From the NCBI GenBank assembly GCA_934432675.1, contig CAKRYT010000006.1, forward strand, positions 88,265 to 152,264: 64,000 bases of DNA, given 5' to 3'. Both the position numbers and the translations under genes were made by a program. Numbering within the stretch: the stretch's first letter is position 1; every line of letters begins with the position of its first letter. The stretch comes from an uncultured Eubacteriales bacterium. GTDB lineage: Bacteria > Bacillota > Clostridia > Oscillospirales > CAG-272. A model generated the notes under the pieces. The model was not told the DNA's origin. It did not search any database and saw only the letters and a program-made list of their open reading frames with translations. Positions 15,301 through 24,828 of the stretch are shown here, in pieces.

Positions 15301-17715
15301 ACCAAGTCGACGTTCAGCCCCAATTTCGGTGCTGCCCCCGAGGGCACGACCTGGTCGGCAGACTACGAGACGCTGATCGAGCGCAAGAACGGTGACACTT
15401 ACGAAAAGGTAGACGAGGTGCTCCGCGGCGGTGAATACCGCGTGACCTTCACGGGTGTGACGAACGACGGCAACTATACGGCGTCCTTCACCGTCACCTT
15501 CACGATCGCCCGTAAGACGGCGACGATCACCCCGCCCGCGACCGGCTGGACGAAGGTCGGTGAGATCTTCACGATCACCTACGACGGCAAAGAATATTCC
15601 TTTGACGCAACGACGGATTCCGACGGTGTGTTGAGCATCACGTACGACTGCGACGGCAAGACCAACCTGCCGAAGGTCGCCGGCACCTATACCGTGACCG
15701 TGACGGTCGCGGCAAGCGACAATTACGCCGAGGCGAGCGCGACTTACACGGTGCGCGTCGATAAAATGGTCATCCCGACCGTGCCCGAAGGGACGGAACT
15801 TTGGGATTACGCCGGGGCCTTCACCTACGACGGGCAGGAAAAGCGCGTTGCGGTCAAGGCGGAATTCCTCGCACAGTACGGCATCTATCTGGACTACCGT
15901 TATGAAGATAACGCCAAGACGGCGGCAGGCGATTACACGGCGCGTGTCATTTTCAGCCTGGTGGATACCAAGAACACGAAGTTTGCGGATACCGATGGGA
16001 CCGAAGTGACGCGTCAGCTCACGTGGAAGGTGAACAAACTCGTCCTTTCCGTTGCGGGGGTCGAACTCCCGGATGCCTCCGGCATCTACACCGGCAGTGC
16101 CGTCACGACGACGGTCGAACTCCCGGATGACCTGAAAGATAAGGTGAATGTCCGCTACGAGTGGACGCTGAACGGTCAGACCTATACGGGCGATGCCGTA
16201 CATGCGGGCACCTATACCGTCGTCGCCGTCCTGACTCTCAAAGACAAGGTTTCGACCGGGTTTGCGGGCGGCGAGACGGAATACAGGACCGGAGCGGCGA
16301 CCGTGGAGATCACGAAGAACACGGCAACCATCACCGTCACCGGCGATAAGAATTTCGCCTTGACGTACGACGGCAAGACCATCAATATTCTTTCGGATAT
16401 GAAACTGACCGGCTCCGACAATACCGCATTTACCCCGGCGGACTATCTGATCGTCACCATGACGAAGGACGGCGCGGCAGTGAACGCGATCCGCGATGCC
16501 GGCACGTATCTCGTCACCGTCTCCGTCAAGGAGAACGGCGACGTCGCGGCAACGTCCTTTACGCGCACCGTAACGATTGAGCGCGCCACCTACGCGGTAG
16601 ACGGGAAGATCACCGTCGTCGGTGATACGACCTATGTGGAAGGGAAAGCCGGTGACATCACGCTGCGCGTGGACGTCAAGGGTGCGGACGGCGTCGCCGT
16701 CACGGTGGACGAGAGCCGCCTGCCCAAACTCCCGAACACGCCCGGCACCCATACCGTCACCTATTACTTGAAGGGCTCCGACAACTACGATCCGCTCGAT
16801 GCGTTCACGGTCAGCGTGACGGTCAAGCGGGCGTCGGCGAAAGACAACCGCAAAGGGGATGTCGGCGTCATCTTCGGAGAGGGCGCGGATCCCGACGTCA
16901 AACTCGAAGTCGTGGAGAACAAAGTTGACCAGGACGTGCAGGATCTCATGGAAAGCACCACCTTCGGGCAGAAGATCACCCATCCCGCTGTGAAACAACT
17001 TTACCGTTACACCTTCACGGATAAGGACGGCAACACGGTGGAATACAGTGTGTTCGGCGACGTGTCCGTGGTGATTACCCTCCCCGCGAAGTACCGCGGC
17101 TACACCAAGGAGGAACTGTTCGACGAGATCTCTGTCATCGCCGTGACCTATAACAAGGGCATCGCGCGCAAGATGAGCGTCGAGAAACCCGGTAACGTCA
17201 TCTACGATGCGGAAGCAGGGACGCTGACGCTGCGGGTGACGAGCCCGGATGTGGCGTACGGCTACGTCGCCGAGGCAAGCCCTGTCGCGGCATACGTGAC
17301 GATCGGCGTCGGCGGAGTCGCATTGATCGCCGTTATCGCTCTCGCCGTGGTCCGTGCCATCGGTGTCTCCCGCCGTACGCGCCCGGAGGGCCCCGATACG
17401 CCCGACGGTACCGACGCCGGTTTCGGCTACGGTGAGAGCACCGGGGCCGCGTATGCGGCGGACAGCACCGCGTATGCCTCCGACGAAACGTACGCCTCCG
17501 ATACCGCCGCCGATGCCGATACGGCAACAGCGGAGGAGACGTACCCCGATGGGGAGACCCCCACTGAGGAAACGCCCGCAGAGGAGTCCGTGGCGGAAGA
17601 CACCGCCGAGGAGACCCCGGCGGACGAAAACCCGGCGGAAACGCCCGCAGAGGAAATGCCCGTCCCGGACGAGATGCCGATACCCGACGAGGATACGCCT
17701 CGCGACGGGGAGTAA
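12301..17715 (+). CDS. Giant cell-surface protein with GLUG-like and Ig/MBG-like repeats, C-terminal membrane anchor
   Basis: 1804 residues. There is a signal peptide (1-31). Residues about 60-570 are GLUG-like beta repeats: recurring Asn-Cys motifs (ISNCHV, IENCTV, VQDCVN) alternate with GGI/GGLVG/GGFVG turns, as in beta-helical surface proteins. Residues about 640-1510 hold repeated Ig/MBG-like modules, each with YDG or YNG starts and aromatic-rich ends such as GTYTVTVTV. A C-terminal domain (about 1511-1658) precedes a membrane helix (about 1663-1688) and a basic stop, then a ~115-residue acidic Thr/Glu/Ala/Pro tail in the cytoplasm. No LPxTG sorting motif was seen. Likely an adhesin or matrix-binding protein; the ligand is unknown. 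It is related to the next gene. Confidence 0.85.
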   Translation: MKHLTKVISWMLVCLLLIGTLTAVWLSAAADTTDSGTASSVPGVDTLPAEAVWDGTTVSESLAGTGTQTDPYLIQSPADFVFYCRNAATYAAEGTYARQTVDFSLNSKWHGNPSATSTNNLDELSIAGVYDGDDHIVYAMHAENPVNYGNGNSAMFGTVSGTVKNLTIASSELRTGNNRSAAFFAVTVTGCISNCHVVDSKNIASYVNWKGETISINANYAGIAASATGSEARIENCTVSDVTFIGVKVSGIVDNAGAGATITGCSFDGTVTASDAAGGIARIVASSSAAETTVQDCVNRATITTSGKAHFGGIVASVESTIKNKGVIIKDCRNYGTMIATATEADSARGIGGILGSDTQRSDAAEPKGLTIDGCLHAGEILGGVYQNVGGLVGRVSGIISNVTIKNCAVTGSVSGASGVGGFVGCHATGEYSGNNLYITNCYMGADVTASGAYAGLAIGHHKVNSTDYTATVQNCVIIGKVTAADGAGALLGMLTINDGHSKSFAPKLGLVQSFVNATVIAGADGKAGTLVGSAESKVTDISLTLTDTKMLATVKVGDTEVVSPVAYYTGTGEGKTAEIAVLDVNALTDGTVKAILNAYATANSLGKWSQGGVAPVLTAFYEWPASITNKPALSHPYNGEAVDAETEINREDVARVEVLYYLASDIERTSPLPGAPTAVGRYVAVLHAYDAAGNELDAGNDFSVEFEITKAKTQIVPDLSGLNKNDDGTYSVEYNGQKIDLAAMLNDLATGKRIDAIVSITVTLGGNPADLKNPGVYVITYTYGGNDNYEAAETVTVTLTITKKQIGYPENRWTANGTDALPADAKLPYNGLEQILRLLGADESIFTIDYVNNAATNAGGAMTASATVSLRADLADYYELTGTAPTYEWTWTVTKATVRVVILRTPGDMTTQVELADFEYSGSTVTYYVVFADANGNIVFTPENNEIVVSGVGAVERTFTWEGNDNYEAAEETVAFKVTPKKLGENGGSHADLNRTYDGTKSTFSPNFGAAPEGTTWSADYETLIERKNGDTYEKVDEVLRGGEYRVTFTGVTNDGNYTASFTVTFTIARKTATITPPATGWTKVGEIFTITYDGKEYSFDATTDSDGVLSITYDCDGKTNLPKVAGTYTVTVTVAASDNYAEASATYTVRVDKMVIPTVPEGTELWDYAGAFTYDGQEKRVAVKAEFLAQYGIYLDYRYEDNAKTAAGDYTARVIFSLVDTKNTKFADTDGTEVTRQLTWKVNKLVLSVAGVELPDASGIYTGSAVTTTVELPDDLKDKVNVRYEWTLNGQTYTGDAVHAGTYTVVAVLTLKDKVSTGFAGGETEYRTGAATVEITKNTATITVTGDKNFALTYDGKTINILSDMKLTGSDNTAFTPADYLIVTMTKDGAAVNAIRDAGTYLVTVSVKENGDVAATSFTRTVTIERATYAVDGKITVVGDTTYVEGKAGDITLRVDVKGADGVAVTVDESRLPKLPNTPGTHTVTYYLKGSDNYDPLDAFTVSVTVKRASAKDNRKGDVGVIFGEGADPDVKLEVVENKVDQDVQDLMESTTFGQKITHPAVKQLYRYTFTDKDGNTVEYSVFGDVSVVITLPAKYRGYTKEELFDEISVIAVTYNKGIARKMSVEKPGNVIYDAEAGTLTLRVTSPDVAYGYVAEASPVAAYVTIGVGGVALIAVIALAVVRAIGVSRRTRPEGPDTPDGTDAGFGYGESTGAAYAADSTAYASDETYASDTAADADTATAEETYPDGETPTEETPAEESVAEDTAEETPADENPAETPAEEMPVPDEMPIPDEDTPRDGE

Positions 17716-17735
17716 TCGCATCACCCGGCAACCTT

Positions 17736-17767
17736 GCCCCCGCGCCGAACGGCGCGGGGGCTTTTTT
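17736..17767 (+). terminator. Strong intrinsic terminator after the first surface protein gene
   Basis: The perfect 11-bp stem GCCCCCGCGCC/GGCGCGGGGGC with a GAAC loop is followed by six T. Confidence 0.92.
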
Positions 17768-17880
17768 GTGCGGGGAGGATGCCCGCCGCGGTTTTGGCGT
17801 TATTGACAACCGCCTGTCGGGCGGTTTGTGAAAAGTGGACACCCCGCAGGGCGGAAAGATGAGAACGCGGTCTTTTGCGC

Positions 17881-17910
17881 TTGAAAAGACTGCCTTACAT
17901 ATAGTACAAT
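17881..17910 (+). promoter_or_regulatory. Promoter of the second surface protein gene
   Basis: TTGAAA (17881-17886), 18 bases, then TACAAT (17905-17910). It lies about 35 bases before the start codon, so the second gene has its own transcript. Confidence 0.7.
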
Positions 17911-17945
17911 ATTTAACAAAAGTAACGCGTCCGGAGGATGGAAAT

Positions 17946-20900
17946 ATGTGTCGGAGAAAGGGTTTGTGCGTCGTGCTGGCACTGTGCCTGTTGCTCGCAA
18001 CGGTGCTCGTGCCGCCTGCGGGCGTTCTTGCCGCCCCCGCGGGCGCGGCGGGAGACACCGTGAGCACCGGTGCGGACGGCACGGTGCCGGGTCTCACGGA
18101 TGCGGAGGAAACGTCGGCGGCGGCGAGCGGCCGCTATCCCGACCGAAGGGAGCCGATACCCGACGGGCTGACCGTCTGGGACGGCGTGATCCGCACGGAG
18201 GATCACTGGACACAGGAAAGTATGGAGGCATACATTGCTTCCTGTCCGTTCGCGGGCGGGACGGGGACACAGAGCGACCCTTATCGCATCGCCACCCCCG
18301 CGCAGTACGTACATTTCGTGATGCTTTGCCGGTACGCGCTCGTTGACCCGTCGCTCGACAGACCGTTCCGCGAGCTCAGTTATGTCATCACGCAGGATCT
18401 TTGTTTCAATCCCGATTTTGCCGTGACGGAGGCGGTCGCGACGGGGAAAGATACGACCCTCCACCGGGTACCCTCCGTTACCCCGCAATTCGGCGGGACG
18501 CTGGACGGCGGCGGGCATCGCCTTTTCAATCTCTATCAATTCCAGCCGCAGAATGATACGAAAAACGAGGAGCCCGCAGGGCTGTTTGCGGAACTGACGT
18601 CCGGCGCGACCGTGACCGGGGTGCACCTGGTACGCGGTTATATCGGATGTAACAAGACGGATACCGTGGTCGGCGGGATTGCCGCAGACTGTCGGGGCGT
18701 GGTGCGGAATTGTTCCGTCTCCGCGACGATGCGCCTCGCCGGCGGTGGCGGCGGGGTCGTCGGGACCATGGGGATCGCGGGGGCAAAAGTGGCGTCCTGC
18801 GAGTTCTCGGGGGATCTGACGTCCACGGGGAATGCCACCACGAAGGACGGTGTCCCCATGCTCTACGTGCCGGGCAACGGGCTCGGGGGCATCCTCGGCA
18901 GTTGCACGACGCCGATTGAGACCGTCACCGTCGCCGACTGTGTCAACCGCGGGAATGTCAGCGGTGCCGGGCGTATGATCGGCGGGATCGTCGGAGCCGT
19001 CTACAACGCCGGGCGGACGGTCGGCGGCATCACCGTTTCCGGATGCGTCAATTTCGGGGAGGTGACTTCCACCTACGACCCTGCGACGGATATGTCGGGT
19101 CCGACGACGGAACTTGCGTCCTATGTCGGCGGCATCGTGGGGTACGTCAACCGCATTCACCAAAGCGGCTCCAAGACGATTATCTGCGTCGCCAACTTCG
19201 GGCGCGTCAGTGCCCTGCACACCGGGGGCGTCGGCGGTATCGTGGGTGCGGTGCAGGGGGATCAGAGCCCCGGTACGACCCTGACGGTGCAGAACGCCTT
19301 TAACCTCGGGGACGTCTCGGGTGGCGGCGGCGTCGGCGGGCTCATCGGGCAGGCAAAAACGCGCCTGCACATCTACGACTGCGCCGTGTCCGGTACGGTG
19401 ACCGGCACCGCCTCTGTCGGGGGCATGGTGGGGCAGTCGGAGTACCCGTCGAACTACGTACCTACCGTCGTCCGCGTCGACAATTCCGCGATGCGGGCGA
19501 CGGTCACGGCGACCGACGGGTCGGCGGGCGGTATTTTCGGGACGCTGCTTTCGGGCGGGCAGGCGACGCTCACGCTCGGCGGTGTATTGATCTCGGCAGA
19601 CGTTTCGGCAACGGGCGGTGCCGCCGGCGGCTTTGTCGGCACACTGCTCTGGAACAGGGATTTTTCAAGGTCCGACTCCGCCAAGCCGGAGGCGGCACAG
19701 AGCCTGACGTTCAACGCGACCTACTCCGTCCTGGACGTTGCCGTTTTGGCGGCGGACGGGGCTGCCGCACTCTTCATCGGTGAAAATCGGGAGCAGACAG
19801 ACGGGCGTCTGTTGGAGGTGCGCGGTAGTTTCACCTCGGTTGTTGCGCGAGAGCGCGGGGACGCGGCTTTTCCGCGGGAGATACCCGGGGCGGCGGCGAG
19901 TGCCGTATTTACCTCCGGGACTCTTACGGATGCGGGGCTCACCGACGGTACCTACCGGGATATTCTGAACACCTTTGCGGGAAACAAGGGGTATCGCAAG
20001 TGGACACAGACGGCGACGCAGCCGATGCTGCCCACGGTCGCAGACCTCGGGTCACTCCCGCTCACACATCCGTATAACGGAGAGCCGACTTCCTTTGAAG
20101 ACGGCCGTTGGACGGGTGCGGCGATCCACGTGCGCTATTGGCAGTACGTCGCAGACGACGACACGTGGGAGGAACTCGCCGTCGCACCGACTTCGGTCGG
20201 GCGGTATCGTGCCGCGGTGGCGGTCCTGTCCCTGCGCGCGAGCGGCGCGGCAGTGCTGGAATTCGAGATCGAAAAGAGGGTGTTTGACCTCGCCGACTGC
20301 ACGTGGCCGGAAGAGACCTCTTACGAGTATATCGGAGAGGAGCAGACAGTTACGCTCTCGGGGCTGCCCGCAGGGGCAATCCCCGTGTATGAGGGCAACC
20401 GTGCGACGGTGCGGGGCACCTATCGGGCGCGGCTCCTCTCGGTCGAGGACCCGACGGGCAATTACACCTTTACGGGGCTTTCCTCCGTGGCGGCGTTCAC
20501 GTGGGAGATTACGGTGGTCGATATCGACTTCAACTACGTCACGTGGCGCGGCAGCACACCGGAGGACAAACAGAACGCGACGACGGTCTATACGGGTGAG
20601 GCGCAGACGCTGACCCTCTACTACACCAAGAAACCGAATATCGATCTCTCCAAGATCATGAACATCACTTATACCGGTAATGTGGCGACGCCCGCCGGCA
20701 CCTACCGGGGGGTGCGCGCGGTGATCGCGGACGACGACCGCTTTGACAGCATCGTCTGCTCCGGGGACGGGATCGTACGCAACAACTTCTATGCGGACTG
20801 GGTGATTGAAAAACGCGAGATCGACCCCGAGCAGTACCTGGACTTTGCCGACCTCACCGTTACGTACGACGGGGGGGAGCACACGATTGGTCTGACCTCG

Positions 20901-22097
20901 CGGATGCCGTCGTGCGTGTCGGTCACCTATGACGCCACGCCCAAGCGGGACGCGGGCACGTATATCTACACGGCGTACTGCACGCTCACCGATACCGCGA
21001 ACAATATCCTGACGGTCGAGACCACCTCCCGTACCCTGACCATCCGGCGCGCCGTCGCGAAGATCACGGCAAAAGGGCGCGACACGGTCTATAACGGGGA
21101 GGTACAGCGCATTGAGGAGGACAAGTGCCGTATCGGCACCGACCGACCGAAGGAGACACCCCTGCGCTTTGAGTATTATCTGGTCTCCGAGGAGGACGGG
21201 TCGCTCACGGTGGTCGAGAACAATGCACCCATCCACGGCGGGGAATACCGGGTCAAGGTGATTTTCGACGGCTCGCAGAACTATGAAGAAACCGCCGTGA
21301 CCGTCCCGTTTTATATCAACCGTGCGACACTCGCCTTGGAGGGGGACATCGTTCTGCGCTCGGCAGAGATGCTGTACACCGGAGAGCCGCTCAACCTGAA
21401 ACTTCAAAACGAGCGGCACCTGCCCGATTGCGTCATTCCGGTGTACAGTGCAGCGCGCACCGACCCCGGCATCTATAAGGTGGTTGTCAACTTCGAGTTT
21501 ACGGAGGAGCACAAAAACGACTATAAGCCGATTGAGGGCATGAGTGCCACGCTCACCATCCTGACCTCGCGCATCGTGGATGCCGGGACGGGTGTGCAGT
21601 TCCGTTTCCCCGACGGGAGCCCCGTGCCGTACCGCCTGCTGGTGATGGAGCGGCACGACCTCGACGCCTTCAACACCAACTGGTCCGTCGGTTTCCATAC
21701 CTCCCTCAAAGGGTTGTGGAAAACCGAACTCAAGGAGGGGCGTAAGCCGATCACCTCGATGGAGACACCATTTGACGTGTACCTGCCGATCTCCGTGCGG
21801 GATTCCAACGACCGCACGCTGACCGCCATCGGGCTGACCATCGACGAGAACGGGAAGTATACCGTCAAAGTCTATGACGATGCCGAAGTGGTGGAGATCG
21901 GCGAGGACCGATACCTCCGCATCCCCGCGACCGAGGTGACCTATTTCGGCTACACCACGCGGGACAGCGGAGCGGGGCAGACGCTCTGGATCGTGCTCGC
22001 CTCCGTCGCCGCCGTTCCCGCCGCCGCGGTCATCGCGGTGGAGATCGTGCGTAGGAAACGCAGGAAAACCGCCGATCACACCCGGGAGGGGGAATAA
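17946..22097 (+). CDS. Second giant surface protein, paralogue of its neighbour
   Basis: 1383 residues from the ATG at 17946 with GGAGG upstream; the promoter lies inside the upstream open frame, which excludes an earlier start. There is a signal peptide (about 1-29). GLUG-like repeats span about 100-560 (GLFAELTSGATVTGVHL, GGIVGAVYN, VGGLIGQAKT). A conserved junction follows (KWTQ, then PLTHPYNGE) and Ig/MBG-like modules cover about 690-1205. A C-terminal domain, a membrane helix (about 1342-1364) and a short basic end complete it. The order of parts and the HPYNGE junction are shared with the 12301 protein, so the pair is a tandem duplication that has diverged. It lacks the long acidic tail and any LPxTG motif. 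Confidence 0.84.
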   Translation: MCRRKGLCVVLALCLLLATVLVPPAGVLAAPAGAAGDTVSTGADGTVPGLTDAEETSAAASGRYPDRREPIPDGLTVWDGVIRTEDHWTQESMEAYIASCPFAGGTGTQSDPYRIATPAQYVHFVMLCRYALVDPSLDRPFRELSYVITQDLCFNPDFAVTEAVATGKDTTLHRVPSVTPQFGGTLDGGGHRLFNLYQFQPQNDTKNEEPAGLFAELTSGATVTGVHLVRGYIGCNKTDTVVGGIAADCRGVVRNCSVSATMRLAGGGGGVVGTMGIAGAKVASCEFSGDLTSTGNATTKDGVPMLYVPGNGLGGILGSCTTPIETVTVADCVNRGNVSGAGRMIGGIVGAVYNAGRTVGGITVSGCVNFGEVTSTYDPATDMSGPTTELASYVGGIVGYVNRIHQSGSKTIICVANFGRVSALHTGGVGGIVGAVQGDQSPGTTLTVQNAFNLGDVSGGGGVGGLIGQAKTRLHIYDCAVSGTVTGTASVGGMVGQSEYPSNYVPTVVRVDNSAMRATVTATDGSAGGIFGTLLSGGQATLTLGGVLISADVSATGGAAGGFVGTLLWNRDFSRSDSAKPEAAQSLTFNATYSVLDVAVLAADGAAALFIGENREQTDGRLLEVRGSFTSVVARERGDAAFPREIPGAAASAVFTSGTLTDAGLTDGTYRDILNTFAGNKGYRKWTQTATQPMLPTVADLGSLPLTHPYNGEPTSFEDGRWTGAAIHVRYWQYVADDDTWEELAVAPTSVGRYRAAVAVLSLRASGAAVLEFEIEKRVFDLADCTWPEETSYEYIGEEQTVTLSGLPAGAIPVYEGNRATVRGTYRARLLSVEDPTGNYTFTGLSSVAAFTWEITVVDIDFNYVTWRGSTPEDKQNATTVYTGEAQTLTLYYTKKPNIDLSKIMNITYTGNVATPAGTYRGVRAVIADDDRFDSIVCSGDGIVRNNFYADWVIEKREIDPEQYLDFADLTVTYDGGEHTIGLTSRMPSCVSVTYDATPKRDAGTYIYTAYCTLTDTANNILTVETTSRTLTIRRAVAKITAKGRDTVYNGEVQRIEEDKCRIGTDRPKETPLRFEYYLVSEEDGSLTVVENNAPIHGGEYRVKVIFDGSQNYEETAVTVPFYINRATLALEGDIVLRSAEMLYTGEPLNLKLQNERHLPDCVIPVYSAARTDPGIYKVVVNFEFTEEHKNDYKPIEGMSATLTILTSRIVDAGTGVQFRFPDGSPVPYRLLVMERHDLDAFNTNWSVGFHTSLKGLWKTELKEGRKPITSMETPFDVYLPISVRDSNDRTLTAIGLTIDENGKYTVKVYDDAEVVEIGEDRYLRIPATEVTYFGYTTRDSGAGQTLWIVLASVAAVPAAAVIAVEIVRRKRRKTADHTREGE

Positions 22098-22177
22098 AAC
22101 CGCGCGAAAGACAGAGAGACGCGCCCCGGTGGCGGAAAAACCGGGCAGGGCGGTAATCACGTCTGTGAAATATCAAA

Positions 22178-22213
22178 AAAAGAGGCGGACAGTCACGGCT
22201 GTCCGCCTCTTTT
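22178..22213. terminator. Bidirectional terminator
   Basis: A perfect 15-bp stem (22178-22192 with 22199-22213), A-rich on the left and T-rich on the right, sits between the converging surface protein gene and the ABC permease gene. Confidence 0.9.
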
Positions 22214-22269
22214 CCGTTGTTTTGAAAGCCTCCCTCGGTACGGCGTTCGTCCGGGACCGCATTGTGCGG

Positions 22270-24828
22270 TCATTCGATCGCTTTGAGGGCCTCCGCCATG
22301 TTGATACGGCGTATCTTTCCGATGAGGGTCAGGTCTACGAGCAGGGTGAACACGAAGGTGATTGCCACGGCGATGAGGAAACTCCACGGGGAGAGCGCGT
22401 GACCGAAGTAGATGGAACGGATGCGGATCTGCGCCATGACGTAGCGGTGGAGCGCGATGCCGAGCGGGAGCCCTATGACGGCGGACATGGCGGTGAGGAC
22501 GATGTTCTCACGGAAAATGTAACTGTTCTGCTCCCCGGGGTAGAAACCCAGGACCTTGATGGTTGCGAGTTCACGCGTGCGCTCCGCAATGGTGATGTTC
22601 GTGAGGTTATAGAGCACGGTGAAGGAGAGTGCGCCCGCACATACGAGGACGATGAGGACGATATAGTCGAGGCTGTCGAGCATACTGCCGACGCGCGTTT
22701 TCATCTCCTCGGAGAGGAGCACGTTTGCGACCCCGTCAATTCCGCGCAGGACGGCACCCGACGCGCCTGCGTCCGCTCCGTCGGGGAAAAGGACGTAGGC
22801 AGTGTTCGGTAATGGCGGTTCACCGAAACCCTCGGCGAGCGTCATGCCCGTTACGTAGGCGTAGTCGGAGATATAGTTGTCGAAGACACCGCTGATACGC
22901 AGGGTGAAGGTGTGTCCCGCACCGTCGCGCAGGGTGAGTGTATCGCCGACTGCGAGCCCCGCCTCATCGGCAAAACGGTAGTTGACGGCGACCTCACCGT
23001 CACCGGGGTAGGCGACGGGGGTTTTGCCGCGGTGCAGGTCCACAAAATTGCCGAGACCGCCGTCCGCCGCGACGAGGGAGATGTCCGTCTCTCCGGTGCC
23101 GACGAGGGCACTCGCGTTCTCTGTATAGAGAAAAACCGTTTTCTTTGCCGCGTCGCCGCTCTTTTCGAGGAACGTCGCGCGTGCCTCCTCGTCAAGCCCC
23201 CCGAAGAAACTGACGGAGGCGTCGAAAAGCTGGATCTTGTTGTATTGGTTGTCGACGACGGGACGGATGGAGTCGCGGATGCCGAACCCGGTCAGGAGCA
23301 GGGCGGTACAGCCGCCGATGCCGAGCACCGTCATGAGCATACGCCCTTTGTACCGGAAAATGTTGCGGAGCGATACCTTATGCAGAAACCGCAGACGGTT
23401 CCAGAGCGCGGGGATACGTTCGAGCAGGATCTTTTTCCCCGCCGTCGGGGTTTTGGGGCGAATGAGTTGTGCCGCCGTTTCCCGCAGGTCGCGGTAGCAG
23501 ACGAAGACGGTGGCACCGAGTGCCGCCGCGAGAAATGCCGCGGTGCAGGCGGCGAACAGTCCCCAGTTGAGGACGAACGCTGCCGGGCGGTGGATGGAAT
23601 ACATGATGCCGTACACCTGCCAGAGCACGAGCGGCAGGAGACGCGAGCCGAGCAGGAATCCGATGATGCAACCGAAGAGGGAGGCACTCCCCGCATAGAG
23701 CAGGTACTGCGAGAGGATGGCACCGCTGCCATACCCGAGTGCTTTGAGCGTCCCGTTCTGCGTGCGCCCTTCACCGACCATGCGTGTCATGGTCGTGATG
23801 CAGACAAGTGCCGCGACGAGGAAGAAGAAGAACGGAAAGACCTTGGCGACGCCCGATACGATCGCGGTATCGTTTTGCAGGCTCGCATACCCGACGTTGG
23901 ACAGCCTGTCGAGTGCGTAAACCGCCGGTTCCGTGAGGGCGGCGAGTGCTTCGCGCCCCTCGGCGATCCGTTCTTCAAGTGCCCGTATCGTTTCCGCGGG
24001 AAGGGTGGGCGGTGCGGCATTCAGTGCCGCCTCTGCCGCGGCGAGTTGTGCCTCCGCGTCGGCACGGATGCCCCGGTAGCGTGCATCGGCACGGTCACGG
24101 AGGCAGGCCTCGACCACCTCCCGCACGGCGTCCAGTGCCGCCGTTTCTTCGTCGGAGTAGATGGTGTGACGCTCGGTGAGGGTCAGGTAGATCTCCGTGT
24201 AGACCCCCTCGGTCCGGAATGCTTCCGGCGGGAGGTAGACAAAGCCCGAGACGGTACCGTTCGAGAGGGAGGTCCCGCCGCGCTCGAAGTTGATGTAGGC
24301 GGAGGCGTTTGCAATGCCGACGACCGTATAACTTTGTGCTCCGAATACCTGCTTGGTCTCGTCGGTGTTTTCCTCCGAAAGGAGGAGGTGTGTTCCGATC
24401 CTGTCTTCCCCCGCAAATTTGGCGTCGAGGACGCATTCGTCCGGAGACGTGGGGAGCCGTCCTGCGACGAGATCCAGTCCGTTTACCCCGTCGAGCAGGG
24501 TGTGCGCGTGGAGGACACCGTTCGTGCCGTCCTCTTTCTTGTAGAGGACGTCCCTCGAAACGGAGCCCCACGCCCCCCCGATACCCGACAGGTCACGGAA
24601 GGCGGCGACGTCGTCGTCGGTGAAACCCAGTGTCGAAACGAGCCGGTAGTCGTAGAGACGGAGATCGGAGAGATACCCGTCCGCGGTTTTCAGTATGGAC
24701 GCCTCTGTCACGCGCAGACCGGCAAAAAAGCCGACGCCGAGCGCGATAATCGCGAGGATGGCAAAGTAGCGGACGAGGGTCGTACGTATGGTACGGAAAA
24801 CAGAACGCAGCAGCATCGTCGTCACCAC
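22270..24828 (-). CDS. ABC transporter permease, FtsX/MacB type
   Basis: Up to 852 residues. The start may be the GTG at 24826-24828, overlapping the ATPase stop, or the ATG at 24814-24816. The layout is a first membrane helix (about 20-42), a large extracellular region with a predicted coiled coil (about 245-310), three helices (about 325-460), a second single helix after KVSLRNIFRYKGRMLMTVLGIGG, a second extracellular domain, and three final helices ending MAEALKAIE. This duplicated FtsX organisation is typical of Gram-positive peptide or lipid-extruding exporters. It works with the ATPase encoded just upstream. The substrate is unknown; it lies next to surface protein genes, but on a separate transcript. 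Confidence 0.88.
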   Translation of the reverse strand: MVTTMLLRSVFRTIRTTLVRYFAILAIIALGVGFFAGLRVTEASILKTADGYLSDLRLYDYRLVSTLGFTDDDVAAFRDLSGIGGAWGSVSRDVLYKKEDGTNGVLHAHTLLDGVNGLDLVAGRLPTSPDECVLDAKFAGEDRIGTHLLLSEENTDETKQVFGAQSYTVVGIANASAYINFERGGTSLSNGTVSGFVYLPPEAFRTEGVYTEIYLTLTERHTIYSDEETAALDAVREVVEACLRDRADARYRGIRADAEAQLAAAEAALNAAPPTLPAETIRALEERIAEGREALAALTEPAVYALDRLSNVGYASLQNDTAIVSGVAKVFPFFFFLVAALVCITTMTRMVGEGRTQNGTLKALGYGSGAILSQYLLYAGSASLFGCIIGFLLGSRLLPLVLWQVYGIMYSIHRPAAFVLNWGLFAACTAAFLAAALGATVFVCYRDLRETAAQLIRPKTPTAGKKILLERIPALWNRLRFLHKVSLRNIFRYKGRMLMTVLGIGGCTALLLTGFGIRDSIRPVVDNQYNKIQLFDASVSFFGGLDEEARATFLEKSGDAAKKTVFLYTENASALVGTGETDISLVAADGGLGNFVDLHRGKTPVAYPGDGEVAVNYRFADEAGLAVGDTLTLRDGAGHTFTLRISGVFDNYISDYAYVTGMTLAEGFGEPPLPNTAYVLFPDGADAGASGAVLRGIDGVANVLLSEEMKTRVGSMLDSLDYIVLIVLVCAGALSFTVLYNLTNITIAERTRELATIKVLGFYPGEQNSYIFRENIVLTAMSAVIGLPLGIALHRYVMAQIRIRSIYFGHALSPWSFLIAVAITFVFTLLVDLTLIGKIRRINMAEALKAIE

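Noticed and set aside
13930..17724. A 1264-codon open frame on the minus strand opposite the first surface protein gene
   Set aside because: The composition is Arg/Gly/Val/Asp-rich and repetitive, as expected from the complement of Thr/Val/Asp codons. It has no ribosome site, signal or domain, while the plus strand has all of them.
12301..22097. LPxTG-type sorting signals in the giant surface proteins
   Set aside because: No LPxTG-like motif precedes the C-terminal helix in either protein, and the helix is followed by a basic stop and cytoplasmic tail.
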